Source: Eubacteriales Family XIII. Incertae Sedis bacterium (lineage in GTDB: Bacteria; Bacillota; Clostridia; Peptostreptococcales; Anaerovoracaceae). From it: 9,059 nt of DNA. A model generated the notes under the pieces. It was not told where the DNA came from. It did no database searches and saw only the letters and a program-made list of their open reading frames with translations. The stretch covers positions 1 to 9,059 of the forward strand of contig JAISZM010000080.1 in assembly GCA_031269205.1 (NCBI GenBank). Reading direction: 5' to 3'. This document shows, one piece after another, positions 1-7,231 of the stretch (the stretch's first letter is position 1; each line of letters opens with the position of its first letter). A program made the translations under genes and the position numbers.

Positions 1-1854
1 CACGGCGTCGGCAGATACGAGGGACTCGTCAGACTCGAGGTACAGGGTTCCGAAAAAGATTATCTGAAGATCAGGTACTCGGGGGGCGACCACCTCTACG
101 TTCCCGTCGAGCAGATGTCGTTCATTCAGAAGTATACCGGAGGCGGTGAGTCCGGCTCTCGCCTGAACAAACTCTCGAGCAACGAATGGAAGCGCGTGAA
201 GGCGCGAGTGAAGGCGGACATAGCCCGCATGGCGGCCGAACTCGCCGCCACGGCCGCGGAGAGACGTGCCCTGAGCGGCCACGCCTTCCCGCCCGACGGC
301 GAGTGGCAGAGGGAGTTCGAGGACAGATTTCCGTACGATGAAACGGAGGATCAGCTGAAGGCCGTCGCCTCGATAAAGAAGAACATGGAAAGCCCGCAGC
401 CCATGGATCGTCTGCTCTGCGGCGACGTGGGTTACGGTAAAACGGAGGTCGCGCTCAGAGCCGTGTTCAAATGCGCCTCCGACGGCAAACAGGCCGCCGT
501 ACTCGTGCCGACGACGCTGCTCGCGAGCCAGCATTACACCACGTTCTCGGAGAGGTTCTCCGATTTTCCGTTCAGCGTCGAGATGTTGTCGAGGTTTCGT
601 TCGGCCGCGGAGCAAAAGAAGGTGGTGGAGGGTCTTGCGTTCGGCAGCGTGGACGTGGTCATAGGTACGCACCGTCTGCTTTCGGGCGACATCGCCTTCA
701 AAGATCTCGGCCTGCTCATCGTCGACGAGGAACACCGCTTCGGCGTCAGGCACAAGGAGAAGATCAAGAATCTGAAAAAAAATGTGGACGTGCTGTCCTT
801 GACGGCTACGCCCATACCTCGCACGCTCCACATGTCGCTGCTCGGCGTGCGTGATATGGATATCATATCGGAGCCGCCCGAGGACAGATACCCTGTCCAG
901 ACCTATGTGATGGAGGAGAGTCCCGACATCATCCGTGAAACCGTCAGGAGGGAACTGGATCGAAACGGGCAGGTGTTTGCCGTCGCAAGCCGCGTTTCGT
1001 CCCTCGGCAGGATAGCGGAGAACATAGCGCGTCTGGTTCCCGATGCGCGCATCGCCGTCGGCCACGGGCAGATGGACGAGGCGCGCCTTGAGGACGCGAT
1101 GGCGGATTTCATCGCGCGCAAATACGATGTTCTCGTGTCGACGACCATCATTGAGTCGGGACTTGACATACCGAACGCGAACACGGTGATCATCTTCGAC
1201 GCCGACAAGTTCGGCCTGTCCCAGCTCTATCAGATAAGGGGACGCGTCGGCAGGACGAACAGGATAGCCTTCGCCTACCTCCTGCATCGGCGCGATAAAC
1301 AGCTCAGCGAAACAGCCGAAAAGCGACTGCGCGCGATCAAGGAGTTTACAGAGTTCGGTTCGGGCTTCCGTATAGCCATGCGCGACCTCGAGATCAGGGG
1401 CGCGGGCAATCTGCTCGGGTCCGAGCAGCACGGCCATATGGCGGCCGTGGGTTACGAGCTGTATTGCCGCATGGTCAGCGAGGCCGTCAGGGCGCTCACG
1501 GCCGGAGGCGCGGCGGAGACGAGTCAAGTCGACGCTGCCGGCGAGGAAAAGACGGAGCCGAAACTCGATGTGACGATAGACGCCTTCATTCCCGAAAGCT
1601 ATATAGAGAATGAAACGGAGCGGATAGAGATATATCACAGGATAGCCTTTATCGCGAAGGAAAAGGATATGGCGGATCTGACGGGAGAACTGAACGATCG
1701 GTACGGACCCCCGCCGCGTCCCGTAACGGCGCTCATGCGGATAGCGCTTGTGAGAACCCTGGCTTCAGCCGCGGGGTTGAACTTCGTGCGCGCCGGGAGC
1801 GCGGCGGAACTGGACGCGCTCATTGAAAAGCTCAACTCCGGTATGATAGAATAG
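1..1854 (+). CDS. mfd: Transcription-repair coupling factor Mfd, 5'-truncated by the window edge
   Basis: Mfd is the DNA translocase that removes stalled RNA polymerase from lesions and recruits UvrA. The frame is open from base 1, so the gene starts before the window and the N-terminal UvrB-like and UvrA-binding part is missing. The visible part starts in the CarD-like RNA-polymerase-interacting domain (HGVGRYEG at 1-24, YVPVEQ near 100). It continues through the relay helix and the two RecG-like helicase lobes: Walker A GDVGYGKT at 421-444, DEEH box at 724-735, SLTATPIPRT at 796-825, motif V ESGLDIPNANT near 1153, and motif VI QIRGRVGR at 1231-1254. RGAGNLLGSEQHG at 1396 is the conserved translocation-motif region. 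The regulatory D7/TRCF domain follows from about 1570 (IPESYIENETERIEIY). The protein stops about 25 residues after the conserved ALVRTLASAAGL segment, roughly 60-80 residues earlier than typical Mfd proteins. Identification is secure. Confidence 0.98.
   Translation, partial: HGVGRYEGLVRLEVQGSEKDYLKIRYSGGDHLYVPVEQMSFIQKYTGGGESGSRLNKLSSNEWKRVKARVKADIARMAAELAATAAERRALSGHAFPPDGEWQREFEDRFPYDETEDQLKAVASIKKNMESPQPMDRLLCGDVGYGKTEVALRAVFKCASDGKQAAVLVPTTLLASQHYTTFSERFSDFPFSVEMLSRFRSAAEQKKVVEGLAFGSVDVVIGTHRLLSGDIAFKDLGLLIVDEEHRFGVRHKEKIKNLKKNVDVLSLTATPIPRTLHMSLLGVRDMDIISEPPEDRYPVQTYVMEESPDIIRETVRRELDRNGQVFAVASRVSSLGRIAENIARLVPDARIAVGHGQMDEARLEDAMADFIARKYDVLVSTTIIESGLDIPNANTVIIFDADKFGLSQLYQIRGRVGRTNRIAFAYLLHRRDKQLSETAEKRLRAIKEFTEFGSGFRIAMRDLEIRGAGNLLGSEQHGHMAAVGYELYCRMVSEAVRALTAGGAAETSQVDAAGEEKTEPKLDVTIDAFIPESYIENETERIEIYHRIAFIAKEKDMADLTGELNDRYGPPPRPVTALMRIALVRTLASAAGLNFVRAGSAAELDALIEKLNSGMIE
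1823..1852 (+). promoter_or_regulatory. Candidate sigma-70-type promoter for the PrsA-like gene, inside the end of mfd
   Basis: A -35-like TTGAAA (1823-1828) and a -10-like TAGAAT (1847-1852) are separated by 18 bp. TG lies one base upstream of the -10 (1844-1845), giving an extended -10. Initiation near 1859 would leave a leader of about 40 nt before the ATG at 1900. The call rests on consensus match only; the gene could also be read through from mfd, as there is no terminator between them. Confidence 0.45.
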
Positions 1855-1899
1855 ACCGATAACTTGACGTACAGCCGGGTTCCGGCGGAAAGAAATGAT

Positions 1900-2994
1900 A
1901 TGAGTATAATGAAAAAATCCGTATTTACCGCCGTGTGCGTGGCTCTCGCCTTCGTGATGGTCTTTTCCTTTGCGGCCTGTGAGGATGAGAACGCAGGTGG
2001 CTCGGGCAGGGTGAGCACCGGAGGAGATAACGAGGTTCTCGCAGTGGCCGATGGCCAAGATATCACGCGTCAGCAGGTAGACGACCTCTGTTCGTTCATG
2101 GCCATGACATACGGCATGTCAATGGATGACTTGGATGAAGCGAACAAGACGATGTTATTCAATCAGATGCTGATATATGTGGCCGACAACATCATCGTCA
2201 AGAACTACATAAACGAATCTGACGAGGCCGCCGCGGAGCAGGCGAAGGAGTCCGTAGATCAGCAACTGGAGATGTTCAAGACGCAGAGTCCCGATCTGGA
2301 AGAGCAGCTTTCGGGCGCGGGCATCACGGACGATACGGTAAAAACCTATCTCGAGACCCAGTATTATCAGAGCGTCCTCTACGAAAAGGTCTTGCAGGAT
2401 CAACCCGTGACGGACGAGGAGGCGCAGACGTATTACGACGAGAACAAGGCCGATTTTGTCACGCCCGAGTCCATCGGATTGAGCCATATCCTAGTCAGTG
2501 ACGCGGAACTCACGGACGCGGGCCGCACGTCGATAGAGGCCATCAGACAGCGGGTTCTGGACGACGAGGACTTCGCGGAACTCGCGAAGGAGTTCAGCGA
2601 CGACGGCAGCGCCGAGAACGGCGGCGATCTCGGCTCCGTCACGAGGGGTATGATGGTGACGCCCTTCGAGGAGGCGGGTTTCAAGCTGAAGAAGGGGGAG
2701 ATATCCGATATCGTTGAAACGGAGTTCGGCTTTCACATCATCAAGGCGAATACGGATGTCATACCCGAGCAGCAGATGACGCTCGAGTCCGCTCGGGAGA
2801 ATATCGACGGCATCATAGCGCAGCAGCATTTCTCCGCGGAGATAGAAAGACTGAAGGCAGAACATCCTGTGAAATACAATGTGGAAGTGGATCCGGAGAC
2901 GGGCGAGCCGTCGACGGCCCTGCCGGAAACGACGGATTCGGGGGTGACCGAGGATGCGGAGCAGTCTGAGGATTCGGGTGTCGAGACCGAATAA
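1900..2994 (+). CDS. PrsA/SurA-like parvulin peptidyl-prolyl isomerase lipoprotein
   Basis: This is a predicted extracytoplasmic foldase anchored to the outer face of the membrane, which would help secreted proteins fold by proline isomerisation. The 364-residue product starts with MSIMKKSVFTA, a hydrophobic stretch and the lipobox FAAC, so Cys27 is the likely lipidated residue. A Gly/Ser-rich linker follows, then a SurA-like helical chaperone region (about 45-175) and one parvulin domain (about 191-283). That domain has SHIL (His196), the GSAENGGDLG turn, the FEEAGFKLKKGEIS segment and EFGFHIIKA (His279). The C-terminus is an acidic tail of about 30 residues. I chose the ATG at 1900 because GGCGGAAAG lies 7-8 nt upstream; ATG 1909 (MKKS) is nearly as good, while an upstream TTG at 1864 lacks a binding site and would bury the signal peptide. 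Parvulin genes next to mfd are familiar in Clostridia. Lipid anchoring is inferred; the lipobox Phe at -3 is a little unusual. Confidence 0.92.
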   Translation: MSIMKKSVFTAVCVALAFVMVFSFAACEDENAGGSGRVSTGGDNEVLAVADGQDITRQQVDDLCSFMAMTYGMSMDDLDEANKTMLFNQMLIYVADNIIVKNYINESDEAAAEQAKESVDQQLEMFKTQSPDLEEQLSGAGITDDTVKTYLETQYYQSVLYEKVLQDQPVTDEEAQTYYDENKADFVTPESIGLSHILVSDAELTDAGRTSIEAIRQRVLDDEDFAELAKEFSDDGSAENGGDLGSVTRGMMVTPFEEAGFKLKKGEISDIVETEFGFHIIKANTDVIPEQQMTLESARENIDGIIAQQHFSAEIERLKAEHPVKYNVEVDPETGEPSTALPETTDSGVTEDAEQSEDSGVETE

Positions 2995-3006
2995 CGCCGG
3001 CGCTAT

Positions 3007-3035
3007 GGTCGGTCGGGCAATCCGCCCGCTAGACC
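3007..3035 (+). other. Imperfect hairpin in the gap before hisC
   Basis: Arms CGGGC (3014-3018) and GCCCG (3024-3028) enclose the loop AATCC. An outer GGTC/GACC pair (3007-3010 with 3032-3035) is separated from them by a 3x3 internal loop. No T-run follows, so this is not a convincing intrinsic terminator. It lies 25 bp upstream of the hisC start in the 65-bp gap after the PrsA-like gene and could be a processing or leader structure. Confidence 0.35.
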
Positions 3036-3059
3036 GGGAATCCGCAAGGTTGATGAGAT

Positions 3060-4136
3060 ATGGGAAACTGGCGTGATAACCTCATAGAGATCGAGTCCTA
3101 TACGGCGGGCGAGCAGCGCAGCGCGCCCGGTCTCGTAAAATTGAACACGAACGAAAATCCGTTTCCCCCGTCGCCCGCCGTCCGCGATGCCGTCGCGAGT
3201 TTCGACGCGGACGCGCTCGTGAAGTATCCCGACCCGAACGCGCGCAAGCTGACACAGGCCTTCGCGGAGAAGGAGGGCATCGGTGAGGATATGGTCATGG
3301 CGGGCAACGGTTCGGACGAGATCCTTGCGTTCGCCTTCCGGGCTTTTTTCAACTCGGGCAGGCCGGTGTTGTTTCCCGACGTCACCTACTCGTTTTATCC
3401 CGTGTGGTGTCGGCTCTTCGGGATCGATTTCGAAGAGATTCCTCTGCGCGAGGATTTCCACGCGGACGCGGAGGATTATAATTGTCGCAACGGGGGCATT
3501 GTCATACCAAACCCGAACGCGCCGACCGGTATAGCCGAGAACGAGGATTTTTTCGTAAAGATCCTCGCTTCCAACCGGGACAGTGTCGTCGTGGTTGACG
3601 AAGCCTATGTCGGCTTCGGCGCGCGCTCGATCCTGCCGTTGATAAAGGAGTACGACAATCTGTTCGTCGCGCGGACGCTCTCGAAGTCGCGCTCCCTCGC
3701 GGGACTCAGGCTCGGGTTCGGATTCGGCAGTCCCGAACTCATCGCGGCTGTGAAGGCGGTGAAGAACTCGTTCAACTCATACACGGTGGGGAGCTTCGCG
3801 ATAAGCGTCGGCGCGGCGGCCGCGGACGACGACGATTACTACGCGGAGCGGGCGGAAAGCCTTCGTCGCGTAAGGAGCGGATTCACGGAATCTCTGCGCG
3901 GACTCGGCTTCAGCGTTTGCGACAGCAGCGCGAACTTCGTGTTTGTCACACATCCTGGTATGGACGCCGGGGATCTGTATCGGCGACTCGGCGAACGCGA
4001 TATTCTCGTGCGGTGGTTCGATAAGCCGCGCGTCAGGAATCATCTTCGCGTGACGATAGGGCGCGAGGAGGAGATGGACGCGCTGCTCGCGGCGATACGC
4101 GACTATATGGACGAAAAAGGCGTGACGGCGACCTGA
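3060..4136 (+). CDS. hisC: Histidinol-phosphate aminotransferase (class I/II PLP aminotransferase)
   Basis: The product should convert imidazole-acetol phosphate and glutamate to histidinol phosphate and 2-oxoglutarate, a late step of histidine synthesis (EC 2.6.1.9). The 358 residues match the usual HisC length. Visible fold-type I motifs are KLNTNENPFPPSP (27-39), GNGSDEIL (82-89), PNPNAPTG (150-157, cofactor Asn153), VVDEAYVGF (Asp180 and Tyr183 for the PLP ring) and TLSKSRSLAGLRLGF, where Lys209 is the expected Schiff-base lysine and Arg217 the phosphate-binding residue. HLRVTIG near Arg330 is the substrate-carboxylate site. The ATG at 3060 has AAGG about 10 nt upstream. No other his gene is in the window, so it is an isolated copy here. 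Related activities such as aromatic aminotransferase or CobD-like decarboxylase are less likely, but homologous enzymes can have broad specificity. Confidence 0.93.
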   Translation: MGNWRDNLIEIESYTAGEQRSAPGLVKLNTNENPFPPSPAVRDAVASFDADALVKYPDPNARKLTQAFAEKEGIGEDMVMAGNGSDEILAFAFRAFFNSGRPVLFPDVTYSFYPVWCRLFGIDFEEIPLREDFHADAEDYNCRNGGIVIPNPNAPTGIAENEDFFVKILASNRDSVVVVDEAYVGFGARSILPLIKEYDNLFVARTLSKSRSLAGLRLGFGFGSPELIAAVKAVKNSFNSYTVGSFAISVGAAAADDDDYYAERAESLRRVRSGFTESLRGLGFSVCDSSANFVFVTHPGMDAGDLYRRLGERDILVRWFDKPRVRNHLRVTIGREEEMDALLAAIRDYMDEKGVTAT

Positions 4137-4147
4137 TGGGGTCGCTA

Positions 4148-4216
4148 CGCCATTGCGCTATGGCGGACGCGGGATTTCCCCGCCGCCGGATACGATAAGG
4201 CCGCGCGGGCGGCGGG
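4148..4216 (+). other. Two strong inverted repeats in the hisC-deaminase gap
   Basis: The first repeat has arms CGCCAT (4148-4153) and ATGGCG (4160-4165) around a 6-nt loop. The second has arms CCCGCCGCC (4179-4187) and GGCGGCGGG (4208-4216), nine perfect GC pairs around a 20-nt loop. It ends 4 nt before the AGGA ribosome binding site of the next gene. Neither is followed by a T-run. They could be a leader that modulates expression of the amidohydrolase, an RNA processing or stability element, or a factor-dependent termination site. No known riboswitch class was recognised. Confidence 0.4.
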
Positions 4217-4220
4217 AATG

Positions 4221-4230
4221 AGGAAAGGTG
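4221..4230 (+). promoter_or_regulatory. Ribosome binding site and GTG start of the amidohydrolase
   Basis: AGGAAAG (4221-4227) directly precedes GTG 4228. The spacing from AGGA is only 3 nt, shorter than usual. GTG is still preferred over the ATG codons at 4243 and 4246 because the LFNNIMMLTPDG segment it includes matches the conserved N-terminal strand of this enzyme family (commonly L.KN..I.TPDG). Confidence 0.55.
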
Positions 4231-5523
4231 CTTTTCAATAATATAATGATGCTTACACCGGACGGGGACGTTAAAGAGGGCGTCTGCGTCGGCGTCAGGG
4301 ACGACAGGATAGCATATATCGGCGACTCCGCGATCGAGGGGGGATGGGGAGAAGTATACGAAGGCGCCGGCAAACTGCTCATGCCGGGCTTCTACAACGC
4401 GCACGCGCACTCTCCCATGACGCTCATGCGCGGCTATGGCGAGAACCTCGCGCTACACGAGTGGCTCATCACGCGCATCTTTCCCTTTGAGGCGAACATG
4501 TATCCGGAGGCGGTCTACTATGCCACGCTACTCGCCATGTCTGAGTCGTTCAGATACGGCATAGTATCGACCTCGGACTCCTATTTCCACGCGGAGGCTA
4601 TGGCGAGAGCGGTGATGGACAGCGGCGCAAAGGCGAACATTGCGAGATCGCTCGCGGGCTTCGATGAGGATCAGGACATGTACGACATGGATTCCTTCCT
4701 GGAGGCTAGGCGGCTCTTCGAGGAGTACGACGGGGTGGGGAACGGTCGCGTCAGGATAGATATGTCTCTGCACATGGAGGAGACTTCCACGGAGAGGCTC
4801 GCGCGGCAGCTCGCGGAGTATTCGGCTGAAGAGGGGACGCGTATGCAGGTGCACATCTCCGAGACCGAGTCCAGTCATGAGGGCTGCAAGGAGCGGCATG
4901 AGGGACGGACGCCCGTCGCCTACCTCGACGACGTAGGTCTCTTCGATTCGCCGACGACGGCCGCGCACTGCGTATGGGTCGACGAGGGCGACATGGCGAT
5001 AATGAAAGAAAAGGGCGTCACGGTAGCCTCCTGTCCCATCAGCAACCTGAAGCTCGTGAGCGGCGTCGCCGACATACCGGCTCTCATCGACGCGGGGGTA
5101 GCAGTCGCCATAGGCACGGACAGCGTCGCGAGCAACAACAGCCTGAACTTCATAGAGGAGATGAAGTTCTTCGCGCTTCTGAGCAAGGAGCGGCGCGGCG
5201 ATCCGACGCTCGTCACACCGAGACAGACGGTACACGCCGCCACGCGCGTCGGCGCGCTGAGCCAGGGACGCGAGGACTGCGGACTTATAGAAGAGGGCTT
5301 CAAGGCGGACCTCATCGTCCTCGACCTGTCCTCGCCCGGAATGCACCCGGCTTTCGACCTGTACAGCAACATCGTGTACTCCGCGTCCGGCGGCGACGTC
5401 GTCTTCACCATGATCGACGGAGAGGTCGTCTACGACGACGGGAAGTACCCAACGATAGACGTCGAACGCGCGATTCGCGAGACGGAAAAAACCTGCCGCG
5501 CGATAGCCGCGGAGACGGACTGA
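4228..5523 (+). CDS. Metal-dependent amidohydrolase, MTA/SAH (adenosine-type) deaminase-like
   Basis: This is a predicted cytosolic zinc- or iron-dependent deaminase of the TRZ/ATZ and 5'-methylthioadenosine/S-adenosylhomocysteine deaminase group, acting on the adenine ring of nucleosides made from SAM. The 431-residue length fits the family. Expected metal ligands are visible: His59 and His61 (NAHAHSPMTLMRG), His209 (VHISETE, with Glu212 as proton shuttle) and Asp298 (GTDSVASNN). His247 of AHCVW, Glu78-Trp79 of HEWL and His182 (LHMEET) match substrate-site positions in characterised MTA/SAH deaminases. Family positions usually read HCVH and NP.SNLKL; here they are HCVW and SCPISNLKL. The C-terminal beta-sandwich part (KADLIVLDL, VFTMIDGEVVYDDGKY) is intact. 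The flippase gene follows after 10 bp, which suggests co-transcription. Substrate is inferred; guanine, cytosine or other aminoheterocycle deaminase activity cannot be excluded. Confidence 0.85.
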   Translation: MLFNNIMMLTPDGDVKEGVCVGVRDDRIAYIGDSAIEGGWGEVYEGAGKLLMPGFYNAHAHSPMTLMRGYGENLALHEWLITRIFPFEANMYPEAVYYATLLAMSESFRYGIVSTSDSYFHAEAMARAVMDSGAKANIARSLAGFDEDQDMYDMDSFLEARRLFEEYDGVGNGRVRIDMSLHMEETSTERLARQLAEYSAEEGTRMQVHISETESSHEGCKERHEGRTPVAYLDDVGLFDSPTTAAHCVWVDEGDMAIMKEKGVTVASCPISNLKLVSGVADIPALIDAGVAVAIGTDSVASNNSLNFIEEMKFFALLSKERRGDPTLVTPRQTVHAATRVGALSQGREDCGLIEEGFKADLIVLDLSSPGMHPAFDLYSNIVYSASGGDVVFTMIDGEVVYDDGKYPTIDVERAIRETEKTCRAIAAETD

Positions 5524-5533
5524 CGGAGAACAC

Positions 5534-7183
5534 ATGAAAAAACGCACCTTTCTCTACGGCGCGGCTATACTCACCGTTTCAGGTATTATCTCGAAGATAT
5601 TTGGCGCTCTGTTTCGCATACCGCTTGCCAATCTCATAGGGGCTGAGGGCATGGCCTACTACAACGGAGCCTACCCGATCTATGTGTTGCTGCTCACGAT
5701 ATCCATTGCGGGTATACCCGTCGCCATCTCGCGCATGGTGTCGGAGCGGGTGACCTTTGGCGACCACGCGGGGGCGCACAGGATATTCAAGGTCAGTCTC
5801 GTCGCCATGGCGGTGATCGGGGCCGTTCTCTTTACCGTGCTGTATTTCGGCGCGCCGTCCATCACGGGAAGCGTGAGCAGCCTCGGTGGCGCGGTTCACG
5901 CCATGCGCGCCATTGCACCGGCTCTGTTTTTCGTCTCCATCTTATCCGTGTTCCGCGGCTACTATCAGGGGATGCAGGACATGAAGCCGTCCGCGGTCAT
6001 GCAGGTGGTCGAACAGTTCTTTCGTGTCATTGTGGGTTTGTCGCTCGCGTTCGCCTTCGTCGGCGCCGGGAAGGAGTTTGCCGCGGCGGGCGCTACGTTC
6101 GGCGCGACGGCCGGGGCCGCGGCGGCGCTCGCAGCGGGTATTTTCATCTATTTCAGGTTGATGAAGAGAGAGGGATACGCGGTTCGGATAAGCGCCTCCT
6201 CCGCCGCGAACGAGGAAGCGGGAACGTCCGCTCCCCCGACGCGGAAGATACTGTCGATGCTCGCGTTCATAGCCGTACCGATAACCATAGGCGCGACGAT
6301 CATGCCGATAATGCAGAATATAGACCTGCTCATAGTGACGCGCCGCCTCGCGGATATGGGCCTCAGTCCCGAAGAAGCCCGCAGTCTTTACGGCCAGCTC
6401 ACGGGTATGGCCGGACCCCTCATCAATCTGCCGCAGGTGGTGACACAGGGCATAGCCGTCAGCCTCGTGCCGACCGTGGTCGCCGCGTTCAAGACGGGCG
6501 ACAGGGATTTCCTGCATCACAACGTGACGCTCAGCGTCAAGGCTACGATGATAGTAGCCCTGCCGTGCACGGTCGGACTCGCCATACTCGCGGAACCCGT
6601 CATGAAACTCCTGTATTTCACGCGTATGGATGAGGCCGTGTCGGCCGCTCCGAGCCTGTTCATCCTCGCCTTCGGCGTCGTGTTCCTCGCGTCGGTGCAG
6701 ACGCTGACGGGCGTCCTGCAAGGCGTTGAGCGCCAGCTCATACCCGTCAGGAACCTCTTTATCGGAGCGGGCTGCAAAGCCGTGCTCACCTACGCGCTGA
6801 CCGGCGTGCCGTCAATGAACATCAAAGGGGCCGCGATAGGCACGGTCTGCGCGTACACCATAGCGGCCGTGCTGAACTTCGCGGCCGTGCGGAAGTACAC
6901 GGGCGCGAGCATGGACGCGGCGAACACATTCGGGAAACCCCTCGTCTGTTCGCTCGTCATGGGCGCCGCCGCATTCCTCTCGTACGTCGCGCTGCTGCGG
7001 TTTTTCGGCGACGGCGTTTCGGTTTTGGGAGCCGTTGCGGTCGGCATCATAGTGTACGCGATCATGATATTCGTCACGCGAACGGTGACGGAAACTGAGC
7101 TGGCGCTGTTTCCCAAGGGTGAAGCCCTTGTGAAAATATACCGAAAAGCCTTGACATTACTGCGTGTCAATGCGAGAATATAA
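5534..7183 (+). CDS. Lipid-linked-sugar flippase of the SpoVB/YtgP/MurJ (MOP) superfamily
   Basis: This is a predicted polytopic inner-membrane exporter of the MATE/MOP fold that moves lipid-linked cell-wall or polysaccharide precursors across the membrane. The 549 residues are nearly all hydrophobic segments (roughly 14 spans). The first 75 residues (LTVSGIISKIFGALFRIPLANLIGAEGMAYY, cut by short charged turns, then AGIPVAISRMVSER) have the signature of Bacillus YabM/SpoVB/YtgP proteins. One hydrophilic loop lies near 216-237 (ISASSAANEEAGTSAPPTRK). The start is set by GGAG (5525-5528), 5 nt before the ATG; the site overlaps the intergenic gap after the deaminase stop, so the pair is probably translated from one mRNA. 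In Bacillus the related gene yabM lies between mfd and yabO, as here. The sequence alone does not say whether it serves peptidoglycan (MurJ-like), spore or capsule synthesis. No sporulation gene is visible in the window. Confidence 0.9.
   Translation: MKKRTFLYGAAILTVSGIISKIFGALFRIPLANLIGAEGMAYYNGAYPIYVLLLTISIAGIPVAISRMVSERVTFGDHAGAHRIFKVSLVAMAVIGAVLFTVLYFGAPSITGSVSSLGGAVHAMRAIAPALFFVSILSVFRGYYQGMQDMKPSAVMQVVEQFFRVIVGLSLAFAFVGAGKEFAAAGATFGATAGAAAALAAGIFIYFRLMKREGYAVRISASSAANEEAGTSAPPTRKILSMLAFIAVPITIGATIMPIMQNIDLLIVTRRLADMGLSPEEARSLYGQLTGMAGPLINLPQVVTQGIAVSLVPTVVAAFKTGDRDFLHHNVTLSVKATMIVALPCTVGLAILAEPVMKLLYFTRMDEAVSAAPSLFILAFGVVFLASVQTLTGVLQGVERQLIPVRNLFIGAGCKAVLTYALTGVPSMNIKGAAIGTVCAYTIAAVLNFAAVRKYTGASMDAANTFGKPLVCSLVMGAAAFLSYVALLRFFGDGVSVLGAVAVGIIVYAIMIFVTRTVTETELALFPKGEALVKIYRKALTLLRVNARI
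7151..7179 (+). promoter_or_regulatory. Candidate hup promoter with overlapping inverted repeat
   Basis: A perfect -35 TTGACA (7151-7156) and a -10-like GAGAAT (7174-7179) are 17 bp apart, and TG at 7171-7172 makes an extended -10. The elements lie in the last codons of the flippase gene. The -35 is also the left arm of a perfect 6-bp inverted repeat, TTGACA / TGTCAA (7151-7156 and 7165-7170, 8-bp spacer), which could be a regulator site. Confidence 0.6.
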
Positions 7184-7215
7184 ACGAAAACAGGCATTTC
7201 TACGTAGTCAAAATC

Positions 7216-7231
7216 AGGAGGTAGATCAGTG
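7216..7231 (+). promoter_or_regulatory. Near-perfect Shine-Dalgarno and GTG start of hup
   Basis: AGGAGGT (7216-7222) lies 6 nt before GTG 7229, a near-ideal spacing. It supports the GTG start and high translation, as expected for an abundant nucleoid protein. Confidence 0.9.

Noticed and set aside
1852..1900. Possible in-frame fusion of mfd and the PrsA-like gene through one TAG
   Set aside because: Both genes share a frame, but the lipoprotein has its own ribosome site, signal peptide and start. Nothing else suggests TAG recoding; TAG ends hup and rqcP at normal family lengths.
1905..1910. TATAAT inside the start codons of the PrsA-like gene
   Set aside because: No -35 at proper spacing, and a transcript from it would start inside the coding sequence without a ribosome site.
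3007..3035. Intrinsic terminator after the PrsA-like gene
   Set aside because: The hairpin is interrupted and lacks a T-run, so it was listed only as a hairpin.
4148..4216. SAM or SAH riboswitch ahead of the deaminase
   Set aside because: Attractive because of the enzyme's likely substrates, but none of the conserved core sequences of those classes was recognised in this 91-bp gap.
4528..5547. Long minus-strand open frame (339 codons) opposite the deaminase
   Set aside because: It is antisense to a clearly conserved enzyme. Its translation is rich in Arg, His and Val without any recognisable motif, as expected for the complement of a GC-rich gene.
5942..6721. Long minus-strand open frame opposite the flippase
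   Set aside because: The translation is highly charged and repetitive in Arg, His and Glu with no domain signal; the plus strand encodes a convincing membrane protein.
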